From positions 186,001-250,000 of the forward strand of contig NZ_JAAFKG010000001.1 in the NCBI RefSeq assembly GCF_013299185.1: DNA of 64,000 bases, in the 5' to 3' direction. The translations under genes and the position numbers were made by a program. How positions within the stretch are numbered: position 1 is the stretch's first letter; each line of letters begins with the position of its first letter. A model generated the notes under the pieces. The model searched no databases, was not told the DNA's origin, and saw only the letters and a list, made by a program, of their open reading frames with translations. Positions 18,952 through 27,689 of the stretch are shown here, one piece after another. The DNA comes from Microcoleus sp. bin48.metabat.b7b8b9.023. GTDB taxonomy: Bacteria > Cyanobacteriota > Cyanobacteriia > Cyanobacteriales > Microcoleaceae.

Positions 18952-19614
18952 TCACAACAAACCGCGATAGCGAATAAAAATCAACACCACCGCCCACGAG
19001 CCCAAAGCAACCTTTACAGCCACCAAAATATTCAGCAAAGGCACTACACCACCACTCACCAAAGCGCCAAACTGTCCGTGCGGCAACTCGTACCCACACA
19101 AAGTTATCGCAGACAAAACCACAAAAACCAATACCGAAATCTTCTCCCAAGTCGCCGCGTGCGATCGATCGTAAATCCGCTGCATCCACTCGGATGACGA
19201 AGTAATCGCCACCAAACCGATCGCAGTTCCCCCCGCGACACCCGCCGCAAAACCGCCCCCCGGAGTCAAATGTCCTCGCAGTGACAATTCAATACTCACC
19301 AAAGCCGCAATAGTCGCTCCCAAACGGGCTAACACAATTGAAGGTTGATCGGTAAACTGATAAATTGTGCAGGATGGTCTTTCCGTGGCTAACAGAAAAT
19401 TAGCGCCCATAATGGCGATCGTAAATACCACCACTTCAAAAATCGTGTCATAAAGGCGATTGCGGAAAATAATCGCCGATACTGCATTCGGAATTCCGCT
19501 ATCTTTGACAATCAATTCTACGATCGCCAAACCTGATAAACCTGACGCTGGATTGGCGAAAAATAGCATTTTAATGTAAAGCACTATTCCCGCCGCAATG
19601 TAAACCCATTTCAT
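18952..19614 (-). CDS. mrpB: Mrp antiporter subunit B (MbhE + MnhB domains)
   Basis: A 220-residue membrane protein ending the Mrp operon. The first part matches MbhE-type sequence (LYDTIFEVVVFTIAIMGANF, about 53-72), and the second part is the MnhB domain with the conserved HLTPGGGFAAGVAGG (about 114-128). Together with the other Mrp subunits it forms a multi-subunit cation/proton antiporter in the cytoplasmic membrane, important for Na+, pH and bicarbonate homeostasis in cyanobacteria. Its start overlaps the preceding stop by 4 bp (ATGA), indicating translational coupling. Confidence 0.88.
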   Translation of the reverse strand: MKWVYIAAGIVLYIKMLFFANPASGLSGLAIVELIVKDSGIPNAVSAIIFRNRLYDTIFEVVVFTIAIMGANFLLATERPSCTIYQFTDQPSIVLARLGATIAALVSIELSLRGHLTPGGGFAAGVAGGTAIGLVAITSSSEWMQRIYDRSHAATWEKISVLVFVVLSAITLCGYELPHGQFGALVSGGVVPLLNILVAVKVALGSWAVVLIFIRYRGLL

Positions 19615-20213
19615 TGAAAATCCTCCGCTAAATCTGTAGCATTTTTGTAAGCCAGACTGGTATTTACTGATGAAATTTCGGCTTGCATGATGTCATATAG
19701 CCGTTGGATTCTAGTCACAGTTTGATAATGTTTGGTTTCTGGATCGCTATCTAACACAGGCACACAAGTTGCATGAATTTCTTTCTCCATCAGGGCGCGA
19801 TGTAAACCCTCCACACTTGTGAAAGGTACTACCTCAATGCGGAGATAATACTTGCTGAAAATCCGGCGAAAATCCTTCATCAATGAGTTAAAATCGCGGG
19901 GACTCTCTACCGTCAATTCTACCTTCAAAACATCACCGTCCGACTCGACTTTCTCCTCTTCCAACACGCCCAAACGCATCACCAAGGACGATCGCACTGC
20001 CACCGCATACAGGGTTATTGCCAACATCGTACCCATCAAGGCTTCCGTCAAAGCCACATCCGCCGCCCCAAACACTGAATAGATCAATGCTGCGATCGCA
20101 CCTAATATGCCGCGAATGACTAGGGCATGGTAGGGATTAGCCTGAACTACTACCATACAAGCAGCCAAGGGCAACAGCGCAGTTAAGATATAGATATAGC
20201 TATCATCATTCAT
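19611..20213 (-). CDS. Mrp antiporter subunit, short MrpA-like (MbhD/DUF4040 domain)
   Basis: A 200-residue protein. The N-terminal 80 residues are a three-helix MbhD-type membrane domain (VFGAADVALTEALMGTMLAI, with conserved Glu). The C-terminal 110 residues are a soluble, ferredoxin-fold-like extension (VLKVELTVESPRDFNSLMKD). It corresponds to the small C-terminal part of the large MrpA of other bacteria; the NuoL-like part is absent, which seems to be the cyanobacterial pattern. The start overlaps the mrpG stop by 4 bp, and the stop overlaps the mrpB start by 4 bp. Confidence 0.82.
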   Translation of the reverse strand: MNDDSYIYILTALLPLAACMVVVQANPYHALVIRGILGAIAALIYSVFGAADVALTEALMGTMLAITLYAVAVRSSLVMRLGVLEEEKVESDGDVLKVELTVESPRDFNSLMKDFRRIFSKYYLRIEVVPFTSVEGLHRALMEKEIHATCVPVLDSDPETKHYQTVTRIQRLYDIMQAEISSVNTSLAYKNATDLAEDFQ

Positions 20214-20512
20214 AATGTCTCTGTGGGAAACTCCGTCTGATTTTCTTGCTCTTCACTCGAACAATGCGCCAACACATATCCCAGCATTGTATTCCAAATT
20301 GCTAAGGAAAGAATTGCCAAAGTTAGCAGCGGCCATCTACTAGGTATTTTGATCAGCAGCCCGAGCACGATTAGGATCGAACCCAAGGTATCGGCAACCG
20401 AAAGACTGTGTAACTTAAATAATACCGATCGCTTGCCGACTAGGTGAGAAGTTCCCCAAAACCAGAAGAATATTCCTACACCAAAAAAGACATAACTCAC
20501 CACATCAATCAT
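20210..20512 (-). CDS. mrpG: Mrp antiporter subunit G
   Basis: A 100-residue membrane protein. I use the internal ATG at 20512 (MIDVVSYVFFGVGIFFWFWG) rather than the longer open frame, because it overlaps the mrpF stop by exactly 4 bp (ATGA), like the other joints in this operon. It has three hydrophobic helices and the family motif HSLSVADTLGS (about 35-45). It is a small accessory subunit of the Mrp antiporter. Confidence 0.87.
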   Translation of the reverse strand: MIDVVSYVFFGVGIFFWFWGTSHLVGKRSVLFKLHSLSVADTLGSILIVLGLLIKIPSRWPLLTLAILSLAIWNTMLGYVLAHCSSEEQENQTEFPTETL

Positions 20513-20760
20513 AGATCGTCCATTCGTTTTATTATGTGTGCTAACAGCATTAATCCCGCATTTCCCACAGTCAGGATAATTGCCCCTACAGCCCCAATCA
20601 TCCAATCGTCCCGCAAGACAGAGATGAACAAAGTCATAATTCCTGCCTTGGTGGAAATACTGCCCAAGGCTAACATTTTCTGCCAAATATCATCATCCGT
20701 CAATGCCTCGTACATGGGGATGAGCATGGCTGCAATCATCGCAATTAAGAGCAAATTCAT
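20509..20760 (-). CDS. mrpF: Mrp antiporter subunit F
   Basis: An 83-residue, three-helix membrane protein between mrpE and mrpG, overlapping each by 4 bp. The size, position and NuoJ/MnhF-like layout (KMLALGSISTKAGIMTLFIS) support MrpF. The Asp-rich loop after helix 1 (EALTDDDIWQK) is typical. It is a structural subunit of the Mrp cation/proton antiporter. Confidence 0.83.
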   Translation of the reverse strand: MNLLLIAMIAAMLIPMYEALTDDDIWQKMLALGSISTKAGIMTLFISVLRDDWMIGAVGAIILTVGNAGLMLLAHIIKRMDDL

Positions 20761-21140
20761 GGTTTTTTAATCGGGAAAACCCGGTGAACTTCGTAGCAGC
20801 CTTCTTGGTTGTGTCTCACCACAATTGTTTTGGGCGTAAACGTGATTAGGAATACATCCAAAAATATCATGATTGGCGATCTTTTCATTTTTGCCCGTTC
20901 CAAAATCATATCTTCTCCGTTATGGGGACGAATGATAATTTCAAAGGCTTCAATGTATGCTACCGGAATCGCAATCAGGATTTTTTTGAGCATACTTAGC
21001 CATTCCTTGATCCTTTCCGGGGATGTATTGCCGCGGGGTAGGAGAAATGCGATCGCTATACCAATGATGATATTTGGCAGAGTGAAATCGGCTGTCAACA
21101 AAAACCAAATTGTCAATCGTAATATGAAACTTCCAATCAT
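20757..21140 (-). CDS. mrpE: Mrp antiporter subunit E
   Basis: A 127-residue protein of the MnhE family: two N-terminal hydrophobic segments (LRLTIWFLLTADFTLPNIII; AIPVAYIEAFEIIIRP) and a C-terminal soluble part with FLITFTPKTIVVRHNQEGCY, where TPGT-like residues are conserved in the family. MrpE assists assembly of the antiporter. It is separated from mrpD upstream by 308 bp containing a heptamer repeat block, unlike the tight joints downstream, so it may have its own promoter. Confidence 0.87.
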   Translation of the reverse strand: MIGSFILRLTIWFLLTADFTLPNIIIGIAIAFLLPRGNTSPERIKEWLSMLKKILIAIPVAYIEAFEIIIRPHNGEDMILERAKMKRSPIMIFLDVFLITFTPKTIVVRHNQEGCYEVHRVFPIKKP

Positions 21141-21239
21141 GTTTTTTCCTTGTTAGATTTCTCGCACAACTCTGGGATTGGTACAAAAACCGCAGATATC
21201 AGGCAGATAAACAGACAGCCACACAGATAATTACAATAT

Positions 21240-21393
21240 TCTTTCTACTTTTACTAGAAAGAAGTGGTTTAAATCCTCTCCCTTGTAATCGATAAATTTA
21301 AATCAGACTATTGATTACTCCAATCCTCGAACTTCCAGGTAGGGGCGGCTGTCAACTGTCAACTGTCAACTGTCAACTGTCAACTGTCAACTG
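21240..21393 (-). repeat. STRR block (TCAACTG heptamers) with conserved flank, copy 1
   Basis: Five to six copies of the heptamer TCAACTG (about 21355-21393) are next to a flank containing CCAGGTAGGGGCGGC, TCCAATCCTCGAACTTCC and AATCAGACTATTGATTACTC. The same flank and heptamers occur, in the opposite orientation, at 31976-32160 and 53893-54066. It fills the gap between mrpD and mrpE, breaking the operon. No gene is seen in the gap. Confidence 0.75.
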
Positions 21394-21448
21394 AATGAAC
21401 AGAGGTTTCTTGCATACCTTTACTATTAGCGATCGCAGTTGGGATTGT

Positions 21449-22891
21449 TTAAGTGTGGGTTCCTGTCGCTAATGCCATCCAAAAAAGTACGATCAAGGTT
21501 AGAGTCATCACACCTACCAGATGATCGAATTGCTCGGCTGCACGCGGTAGGGCGATCGCTAACCGTTTAATAATTAAAACATAAATCAGCCACCCGATCG
21601 CGATCGTTCCTACTGCTTTGACGATACTTTCAATGCTATAGGCATCTAAGTACGCTACGTTTGCGATAACTAGCCCGCCAATTAAGAGGATGACGGCTGG
21701 CCACAAACCTGGCTGGACTTCTTGTTTCTCTCCCCGAGGTATAAAGATGAATTTGGCGAAGGATATTGCTGTACCTACGGCGGCTATATTCATGGCGATT
21801 ACCTGCCAAGGTAACAGATTTTTCACCGTCAATACTTTGGCTCCAAATCCTGCCAACAAGGGAAAGCCAGAAATAGAAAGACTGGCGATAACTAGAGCAA
21901 TCCAAAGACTAGGATCGATCGGCTTAGATTGCAATTCCTTGAGGCTGCGGCTTGGTAAGGAACCGGCAAGTAAGAAGAGGCTTGATTTAACTAAACCGTG
22001 AGCGAGAGCATAAAATCCGCCGACTGCCGGTGCTGCTAGAATAAAGCCTAACTGGGAAATTGTGTGAAAAGCCAGCATCCGTTTGGTATCTTTTTCAAAG
22101 ACGGCATAGGACACTCCCATTAAAGCTGTTGCTACGCCAAAAATCCTGACGATAGTATCAATGTCATCGGAAACCAAAGCACAGCGCAATAAAGGTAAGA
22201 TACTCGCTTTGATGACTATTCCTGAGAGTAAGGCGGAGACTGGGGTTTCTGATTCTGAGTGAGTTAGCGGCAGCCAGAATCCCGATACAAAAATCCCGCC
22301 TTTGAGCAACAATCCTAGAAAAATTAGGGCTAAAGCTTCTGGTGGCGCACCTTTTAAACCGTCAAAAAGAAAGGAATTATGTTTTTGATAGACTAGCACC
22401 GCGCCCACGAGGTAAAATAGCATGGCGGTGTTGCTGACAAACAAATAGCGCAAGGCTATCCATAAAGAGCGATCGGTGCGAGGATAAGCCATTAACAGAA
22501 AAGCTGCAATCCCGCTGACTTCTAAGGCGACATATAAACTGACAAAATCTGCACAGATAAAGGTAGCATTTATACTGCCATGCAGAATAATCATCTGGGA
22601 GTAAAAGAAGGCTGATTTACCACTGTGCCAACAGTAGAAAATCACGGCAGCAGTTACTATGGCATTTGTCAAGATAAAGTAGGCGCCTAACTGATCGGCG
22701 ACTACTTCAACCCCGAAGTTATCCAGTAATTTGAGTTTGAGGGGCGATTTTTCGAGAAATAGTTGTAGCGCGTAGCCTGCTGAAACAAAGGTGACTGCTA
22801 AGGCGAGATATTTGTCAAGCTTGGGAAGTAGATAAATGACGAACCCGATAAAAAATGGTATTGTCAGCCAAGCGATCGTAATAATATTCAT
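21449..22891 (-). CDS. mrpD: Mrp antiporter subunit D (proton-translocating)
   Basis: A 480-residue NuoL/M/N-type protein with about 13-14 hydrophobic helices. The conserved membrane Glu (YVALEVSGIAAFLLMAYP, about 117-134) and Lys-containing helices (LLLKGGIFVSGFWLPLTHSE; KRMLAFHTISQLGFILAAP) that carry protons in this family are present. It is one of the ion-translocating subunits of the Mrp antiporter. Only one such gene is present here, whereas some cyanobacterial operons have two MrpD-like genes. It begins 9 bp after mrpC. Confidence 0.93.
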   Translation of the reverse strand: MNIITIAWLTIPFFIGFVIYLLPKLDKYLALAVTFVSAGYALQLFLEKSPLKLKLLDNFGVEVVADQLGAYFILTNAIVTAAVIFYCWHSGKSAFFYSQMIILHGSINATFICADFVSLYVALEVSGIAAFLLMAYPRTDRSLWIALRYLFVSNTAMLFYLVGAVLVYQKHNSFLFDGLKGAPPEALALIFLGLLLKGGIFVSGFWLPLTHSESETPVSALLSGIVIKASILPLLRCALVSDDIDTIVRIFGVATALMGVSYAVFEKDTKRMLAFHTISQLGFILAAPAVGGFYALAHGLVKSSLFLLAGSLPSRSLKELQSKPIDPSLWIALVIASLSISGFPLLAGFGAKVLTVKNLLPWQVIAMNIAAVGTAISFAKFIFIPRGEKQEVQPGLWPAVILLIGGLVIANVAYLDAYSIESIVKAVGTIAIGWLIYVLIIKRLAIALPRAAEQFDHLVGVMTLTLIVLFWMALATGTHT

Positions 22892-22900
22892 GGATGGGTT

Positions 22901-23236
22901 TTACGGCGTGTTATTTTTCTCGATCTCGCTGGTTTCCAATGTGGGATTATCCCGTGCTAGCTTCATCACACCTACCAGCATCAGGGCTTGAATCGAAAAG
23001 CCGATGACGATCGCAGTTAAGATGATCCCTTGGGGGACTGGATCGGCGAAAGCTCTATTTTTGACATCTCCCATAATTGGCGTGAACAAGCCATTTAGGG
23101 ATGCAATCACGACATAATAGGCAATTACACCGGTGCTCATCACGTCCATAGAGACGATCTTCATCACCAGGTTCTTTTTAAGGATGATACCAAAAAATCC
23201 GCACAATACTGTGGCAAATACGAAGGCTTCTAACAC
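22901..23236 (-). CDS. mrpC: Mrp antiporter subunit C
   Basis: A 111-residue NuoK-like membrane protein with three helices: VFATVLCGFFGIILKKNLVM, GVIAYYVVIASLNGL and PVPQGIILTAIVIGFSIQAL. The conserved ADPVPQ-ILTAIVIGFS motif identifies MnhC/MrpC. It is the first gene of the operon, with mrpD 9 bp downstream. The 590-bp gap upstream (to mnmG, divergent) should contain the operon promoter. Confidence 0.92.
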   Translation of the reverse strand: MLEAFVFATVLCGFFGIILKKNLVMKIVSMDVMSTGVIAYYVVIASLNGLFTPIMGDVKNRAFADPVPQGIILTAIVIGFSIQALMLVGVMKLARDNPTLETSEIEKNNTP

Positions 23237-23828
23237 GGAAATTTTTGTTGCTTAAGGTTTGGTGACAATGATACATTACTTGGGCGCTACTAATAAAGTA
23301 GGGCGAGTCGATCGATTTGAGATTTGAGATTTGGGATTTTAGATTGACTTGGCAAGTAATGCGATCGAGGTTGGGAATCAGTCCTATAGCGGTATTGGTT
23401 TTGGGAACCGATGTTAAATGGGACTACAGGGTGTAACTGGGGCGATCGCGCGTGTAGGGCGATCGGGCGTGCAGGGCGATCGCCCGATGCAGCAGAATGG
23501 GAGTACAATCAATGATATTTCTATTCAAAGTGATGCGCTGAGTGGACACAGGGCTGCGCTATCAGCCCGCCTCGAAACGGGAAAGATACTGGTTCCACAA
23601 AAAAAAGGATTTTTTTGATTTATTTATTATAAGGTGAAAATCTTGTCTGCTTCGGAACAGGCTCTCCGGCCAGTTCCACAAAAAAAGATTTTTTTGATTT
23701 GTTTCTTGTCGGTGGAATTATCCCCCGCTACCAATTATTTGCCAAATATTATGGTCTTTTTCTGCTTACCTAATTATCCAAATTACTGCTAAAATAAAGT
23801 ACGAGTCCTTGCCGCTCAAACGCAGACC
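23237..23828. other. Divergent gap between mrpC and mnmG with direct repeats
   Basis: Two copies of TTCCACAAAAAAA(AGG)ATTTTTTTGATTT lie at 23592-23625 and 23672-23704, about 80 bp apart. Upstream of them are three closely spaced GGGCGATCG motifs (about 23450-23490), an unusual local cluster of HIP1-like octamers. No gene is convincing here. Promoters for mrpC (minus) and mnmG (plus) must lie in this gap, but I cannot place them. Confidence 0.5.
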
Positions 23829-25745
23829 ATGACCGCACAAACCCCCGTACAATTTCAAGACAGTTTCGACATCATCGTAGTAGGTGGCGGACACTCCGGC
23901 TGCGAAGCCGCCCTCGCCACATCTCGCCTCGGATGCCGCACGCTTTTACTCACCCTCAACCTCGACAAAATCGCGTGGCAACCCTGCAACCCAGCCGTCG
24001 GCGGCCCCGCTAAAACTCAACTTACCAACGAAGTCGATGCCCTAGGCGGAGAAATCGGCAAAATGGCCGATCGCACTTACCTACAAAAACGCATCCTCAA
24101 CGCTTCGAGAGGCCCCGCAGTTTGGGCGTTGCGAGCCCAGACAGACAAGCGGGAATACGCCGCTGTCATGAATAATATTGTCGAAAATCAAGAGAATTTG
24201 ACCATCCGCGAAGCAATGGTTACAGACTTAGTTTTGGGCAAAAACGAAGAAGTCATCGGTGTTGAAACCTACTTCGGCGTCGGCTTTGGATGCAAAGCCG
24301 TAATTTTGACAACCGGAACTTTTTTAGGTGGCACAATTTGGGTAGGCAACAAGTCGATGCCGGCCGGACGCGCCGGAGAATTTGCTGCTGTCGGTTTGAC
24401 AGAAACTCTCAATCGTTTGGGCTTTGAAACCGGACGGTTAAAAACAGGAACTCCGGCAAGAGTTGACAAGCGCACTCTCGATTATACTAACCTGGAACCC
24501 CAGCCGGGAGATACAGATGTTCGCTGGTTTAGTTTCGATCCAGAAGTCTGGGTGGAACGGGAACAAATGCCCTGCTATTTAACTCGAACCACGCCCGAAA
24601 CTCACCAGTTAATTAGAGACAACTTGCACCTTTCTCCAGTTTACGGCGGCTGGGTTGATGCAAAGGGGCCGCGCTATTGTCCGAGTATTGAAGATAAAAT
24701 CGTGCGCTTTGCAGATAAGGAAAGCCACCAGATTTTTATTGAACCGGAAGGTAGGGATATTCCTGAACTTTATATCCAAGGATTTTCGACTGGTTTACCG
24801 GAAAGTTTGCAGTTGCAAATGCTGCGGACTCTTCCGGGTTTGGAAAAGTGCGAGATGATGCGGCCTGCTTATGCTGTGGAGTACGATTATTTGCCTGCAA
24901 CTCAGTGTTATCCAACTCTGATGACGAAGAAGATCGAAGGCCTGTTTTGCGCGGGTCAGGTGAACGGTACGACTGGATATGAGGAGGCGGCTGCACAGGG
25001 GATTGTCGCAGGTATTAATGCGGCTAGGTTTGCGAAGAATCAGGAGATGATTGTGTTTGCCCGCGAGCAAAGTTATATCGGCACTTTGATTGACGATTTG
25101 TGTACGAAGGATTTGCGGGAACCTTACCGGATGTTGACTTCGCGATCGGAATACCGGCTGTTATTGCGATCGGACAACGCCGACCAACGCTTGACCCCGC
25201 TTGGACGGGAAATTGGCTTAATTGGCGATCGTCGCTGGGAGTTATTCGAGCGCAAGCAAGCTAATATTGTAGCGGAAAAAGCCCGTTTATATTCAACTCG
25301 CGTTAAAGAACACGAAGAAGTTGGTAAAGCAATTTTTGCTGACACTCAACAAGTGATTAAAGGTTCAATAACTCTCGCCGACTTGCTGCGCCGTCCCGGT
25401 TTTCACTACGTCGATTTAGAACGCTACAATTTAGGCAATTCGAGCCTAGAATTGGCTGAGAAAGATGGTGCAGAAATCGAGCTCAAATACTCCGGTTATT
25501 TGCAAAGACAGCAAAATCAAATCGATGACATTGCCAAACACGAACGCCGCCAATTACCTGCGGATTTGGATTATATGGCAATTACAACTCTATCGAAGGA
25601 GTCGCGAGAAAAGTTGACTAAAATTAGACCCTTGACTATTGGCCAAGCGGCGAGAATTGGCGGGGTGAATCCGGCGGATGTTAATGCTTTGCTAATTTAT
25701 CTGGAAGTGCGAAACCGCAAGCAGCCGACTGCTGTGGGAAAATGA
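23829..25745 (+). CDS. mnmG: tRNA uridine-5-carboxymethylaminomethyl modification enzyme MnmG
   Basis: A 638-residue FAD enzyme which, with MnmE, installs the (carboxymethyl)aminomethyl group at C5 of wobble uridine 34 in several tRNAs, in the cytoplasm. The FAD-binding Rossmann motif [12 protein letters not shown] is at 17-28, followed by the hallmark [20 protein letters not shown] (about 50-69; Cys in PCNP). The second signature [20 protein letters not shown] (about 369-388) contains the flavin-binding Gly-rich turn. The C-terminal helical domain is intact. Length is normal. It is isolated, with mrpC divergent upstream. Confidence 0.97.
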   Translation: MTAQTPVQFQDSFDIIVVGGGHSGCEAALATSRLGCRTLLLTLNLDKIAWQPCNPAVGGPAKTQLTNEVDALGGEIGKMADRTYLQKRILNASRGPAVWALRAQTDKREYAAVMNNIVENQENLTIREAMVTDLVLGKNEEVIGVETYFGVGFGCKAVILTTGTFLGGTIWVGNKSMPAGRAGEFAAVGLTETLNRLGFETGRLKTGTPARVDKRTLDYTNLEPQPGDTDVRWFSFDPEVWVEREQMPCYLTRTTPETHQLIRDNLHLSPVYGGWVDAKGPRYCPSIEDKIVRFADKESHQIFIEPEGRDIPELYIQGFSTGLPESLQLQMLRTLPGLEKCEMMRPAYAVEYDYLPATQCYPTLMTKKIEGLFCAGQVNGTTGYEEAAAQGIVAGINAARFAKNQEMIVFAREQSYIGTLIDDLCTKDLREPYRMLTSRSEYRLLLRSDNADQRLTPLGREIGLIGDRRWELFERKQANIVAEKARLYSTRVKEHEEVGKAIFADTQQVIKGSITLADLLRRPGFHYVDLERYNLGNSSLELAEKDGAEIELKYSGYLQRQQNQIDDIAKHERRQLPADLDYMAITTLSKESREKLTKIRPLTIGQAARIGGVNPADVNALLIYLEVRNRKQPTAVGK

Positions 25746-25809
25746 ATACATAGAACCACAAAATGGCTCGACTTTGCCTTGATTGTTGACTGAATTGTAC
25801 GGGATATCA

Positions 25810-25830
25810 GGACACGGCAATGCCGTGTCC
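25810..25830. repeat. Short perfect palindrome (GGACACGGCA family), copy 1
   Basis: GGACACGGCA and TGCCGTGTCC are perfect inverted arms around one base, 65 bp after mnmG. The same palindrome is at 45316-45344 after metK. It could serve as a terminator stem, but there is no T-tract, so a dispersed palindromic repeat is the better description. Confidence 0.75.
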
Positions 25831-26185
25831 GGCGTGCGATTTGGCAACTTTTAAGTCGCTATGCCATACTAGATTAGAGAACATCAAAGCTTATACCATT
25901 TTTCTTAAATATCGATAGAGATCGACGACAACAAGAGATTGTAATTTATAAACCAATACGGTTGACTTAACGCTTTTGATAAATTTCATCTGACGATTTT
26001 TGGATTATAAAGAGGTGAAATAGATCTTAAGAAGATTTTACCGCAGAGAACGCAGAGAACACAGAGAGGGGAGGGACAAAAGGTTTTTTTACGACATCCA
26101 AAACCCTCGCAATACTCTTCCCTCTGCGCCAAAAGCGCCCCAATACGGTTCAAAACTCTTCTCTTGATGGAGTGGATTATAATTT

Positions 26186-26284
26186 AATACGGTTTACTTA
26201 ACGCTTTTGATGAATTTCATCTGAGGATTTTCTGGCAATACAGCCATTTTGGGCAAGTCAGATTTTTTTTAAGTAAACTGTATT
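26186..26284. repeat. MITE-like element, family 2 (copy 1)
   Basis: AATACGGTTTACTTAAC on the left and TTAAGTAAACTGTATT on the right form terminal inverted repeats around about 65 bp of non-coding DNA. A second full copy is at 31790-31928, and a left half-copy (AATACGGTTGACTTAACGC) is near 25957. The inner sequence GAATTTCATCTGAGGATTTT is shared with the half-copy. Confidence 0.75.
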
Positions 26285-26286
26285 GA

Positions 26287-26668
26287 TTTATAAACTTTCT
26301 CTTTTTGCAAAAGTCTGTCATAACTTGAAAAAATGGTATAACCAGGTACGTAGTTGCGATGCAAGCGCTCTTGGGGCTGGGGCCTAGCAACATACCAATA
26401 CCATTTTTATAACGATAGATAGAGAGCGACGACAACAAGAGATTGTAATTTATAAACTTTCTCTTTTTGCAAAAGTCTGTCATAACTTGAAAAAAATGGT
26501 ATAACCAGGTACGTAGTTGCGATGCAAGCGCTCTTGGGGCCGGGGCCCAACAACATACCAATACCATTTTTATAACGATAGATAGAGATCGAGGACAACA
26601 AGAGATTGTAATTTATAAACTTTCTCTTTTTGCAAAAGTCTGTCATAACTTGAAAAAAATGGTATTAT
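26287..26668. repeat. Tandem array with 162-bp period, built from nested elements
   Basis: TTTATAAACTTTCTCTTTTT recurs at 26287, 26449 and 26612, so two full units and a partial third are present, about 98 percent alike. Each unit contains ATACCATTTTTATAACGATA and its inverted mate TTGAAAAAAATGGTAT (a MITE-like pair, also seen at 25893), and a half of the GGTACGTAGTTGCG hairpin family. Short frames on the minus strand only follow the repeat. The rest of the 1,160-bp gap before 26906 shows nothing further. Confidence 0.85.
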
Positions 26669-26905
26669 TTAATTCTCATTCGTTACTCGTTAGGTTGCTC
26701 GCATCCTCTGTGGAACACTTTACCATTCCATAAGGATTCAACCACATTAAGGATTCACCTTCTTGACCGATCGTCGCCCACAGCGCCAGCAGACACTCAA
26801 CCAAAGATAACGAATATTTTCAACATCTTGCCCCGCATCCTGCCTAACCTCTTCAACCATTTCAACTATGTTCTAAAATAAAAACAGCCGCCATCAGCGC
26901 CCACC

Positions 26906-27235
26906 ATGCAAATCACCCTGACTCTACCCGAAAGCCTCACCCAAACCGATACCTTCAACCAGAGTGACTGGCTGCGGGAAATCGCGATCGCCCTTTGTCA
27001 ACAAACCAACCTCACCCTCACCCAAGCCGCCCAACTCGCCCAAATTTCCCCACCAGAATTGCAACAACTGCTAGCCAACCGCGCCCTTGCTGCTGCAACA
27101 ACTGAAACTGACGAAATCGATCCCGACAACGAACCGGAGGAACTCATTTTAGAAAGTCTCCATCGCTCCCTCCAACAAGTTCGTGATGGCAAAGTTCATC
27201 CCATTTCTGAACTCTGGGATGGCATCGATGTCTAA
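26906..27235 (+). CDS. Probable antitoxin with internal helix-turn-helix
   Basis: A 109-residue acidic protein starting MQITLTLPESL, a beginning common in small antitoxins of cyanobacteria. A helix-turn-helix-like segment (LTLTQAAQLAQISPPELQQL, about 35-54) may bind operator DNA. The C-terminal half (EELILESLHRSLQQVRDGKV) would bind the toxin. Its stop overlaps the start of the next gene, the typical toxin-antitoxin arrangement. The exact antitoxin family is not certain. Upstream is a 240-bp gap and then a repeat array. Confidence 0.78.
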   Translation: MQITLTLPESLTQTDTFNQSDWLREIAIALCQQTNLTLTQAAQLAQISPPELQQLLANRALAAATTETDEIDPDNEPEELILESLHRSLQQVRDGKVHPISELWDGIDV

Positions 27236-27587
27236 TGACTTAACCAACTTCGAGATCCTATTTTCTGATGAATTTAAAGCTCGGCTGCGAACCCTAGCAA
27301 AACGGTATCGCAGTATTCAAGCCGACTTACAATCACTGATTAAGGAACTCCAATCTGGCAACTTAGTCGGCGATCAAATTGTGGGAACTGGATACACCAC
27401 TTTCAAAGTTAGACTCAAAAATAGCGACATTCAAAAAGGTAAAAGCGCCGGATATCGTGTTATCTACCAACTCAAAGAAGCAACCATCATTCTTCTAGTT
27501 ACTATGTACTCGAAGTCAGATGAAGACAGCATTGCTACCGACAAGATTCGCGACATCATTCTCAATTTTGACAACACAATACCCTAA
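27228..27587 (+). CDS. RelE/ParE-type toxin
   Basis: A 119-residue protein with the RelE/ParE fold pattern: FEILFSDEFKARLRTLAKRY at the N-terminus, then FKVRLKNSDIQKGKSAGYRV and IYQLKEATIILLVTMYSKSD. The GYRVIYQ strand is characteristic. RelE toxins cut mRNA on the ribosome and ParE toxins poison gyrase; the sequence alone does not decide which. I chose ATG 27228 (8-bp overlap with the antitoxin) because GGGA lies 8 nt upstream; ATG 27219 is the alternative. Confidence 0.82.
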   Translation: MSNDLTNFEILFSDEFKARLRTLAKRYRSIQADLQSLIKELQSGNLVGDQIVGTGYTTFKVRLKNSDIQKGKSAGYRVIYQLKEATIILLVTMYSKSDEDSIATDKIRDIILNFDNTIP

Positions 27588-27689
27588 TTTATCTCCTGAT
27601 TTTGGATCAGAGCGCACAGCCTTCCAAAAGTTCGTCAGTGCAGCAGACGGACAAAAATATTGTCCGCCCACTCAATAGCTAACTAGCAA

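Noticed and set aside
26217-26646. Two similar short minus-strand frames (CKKRKFINYNLL)
   Set aside because: They repeat because of the 162-bp tandem array and lack any coding signals.
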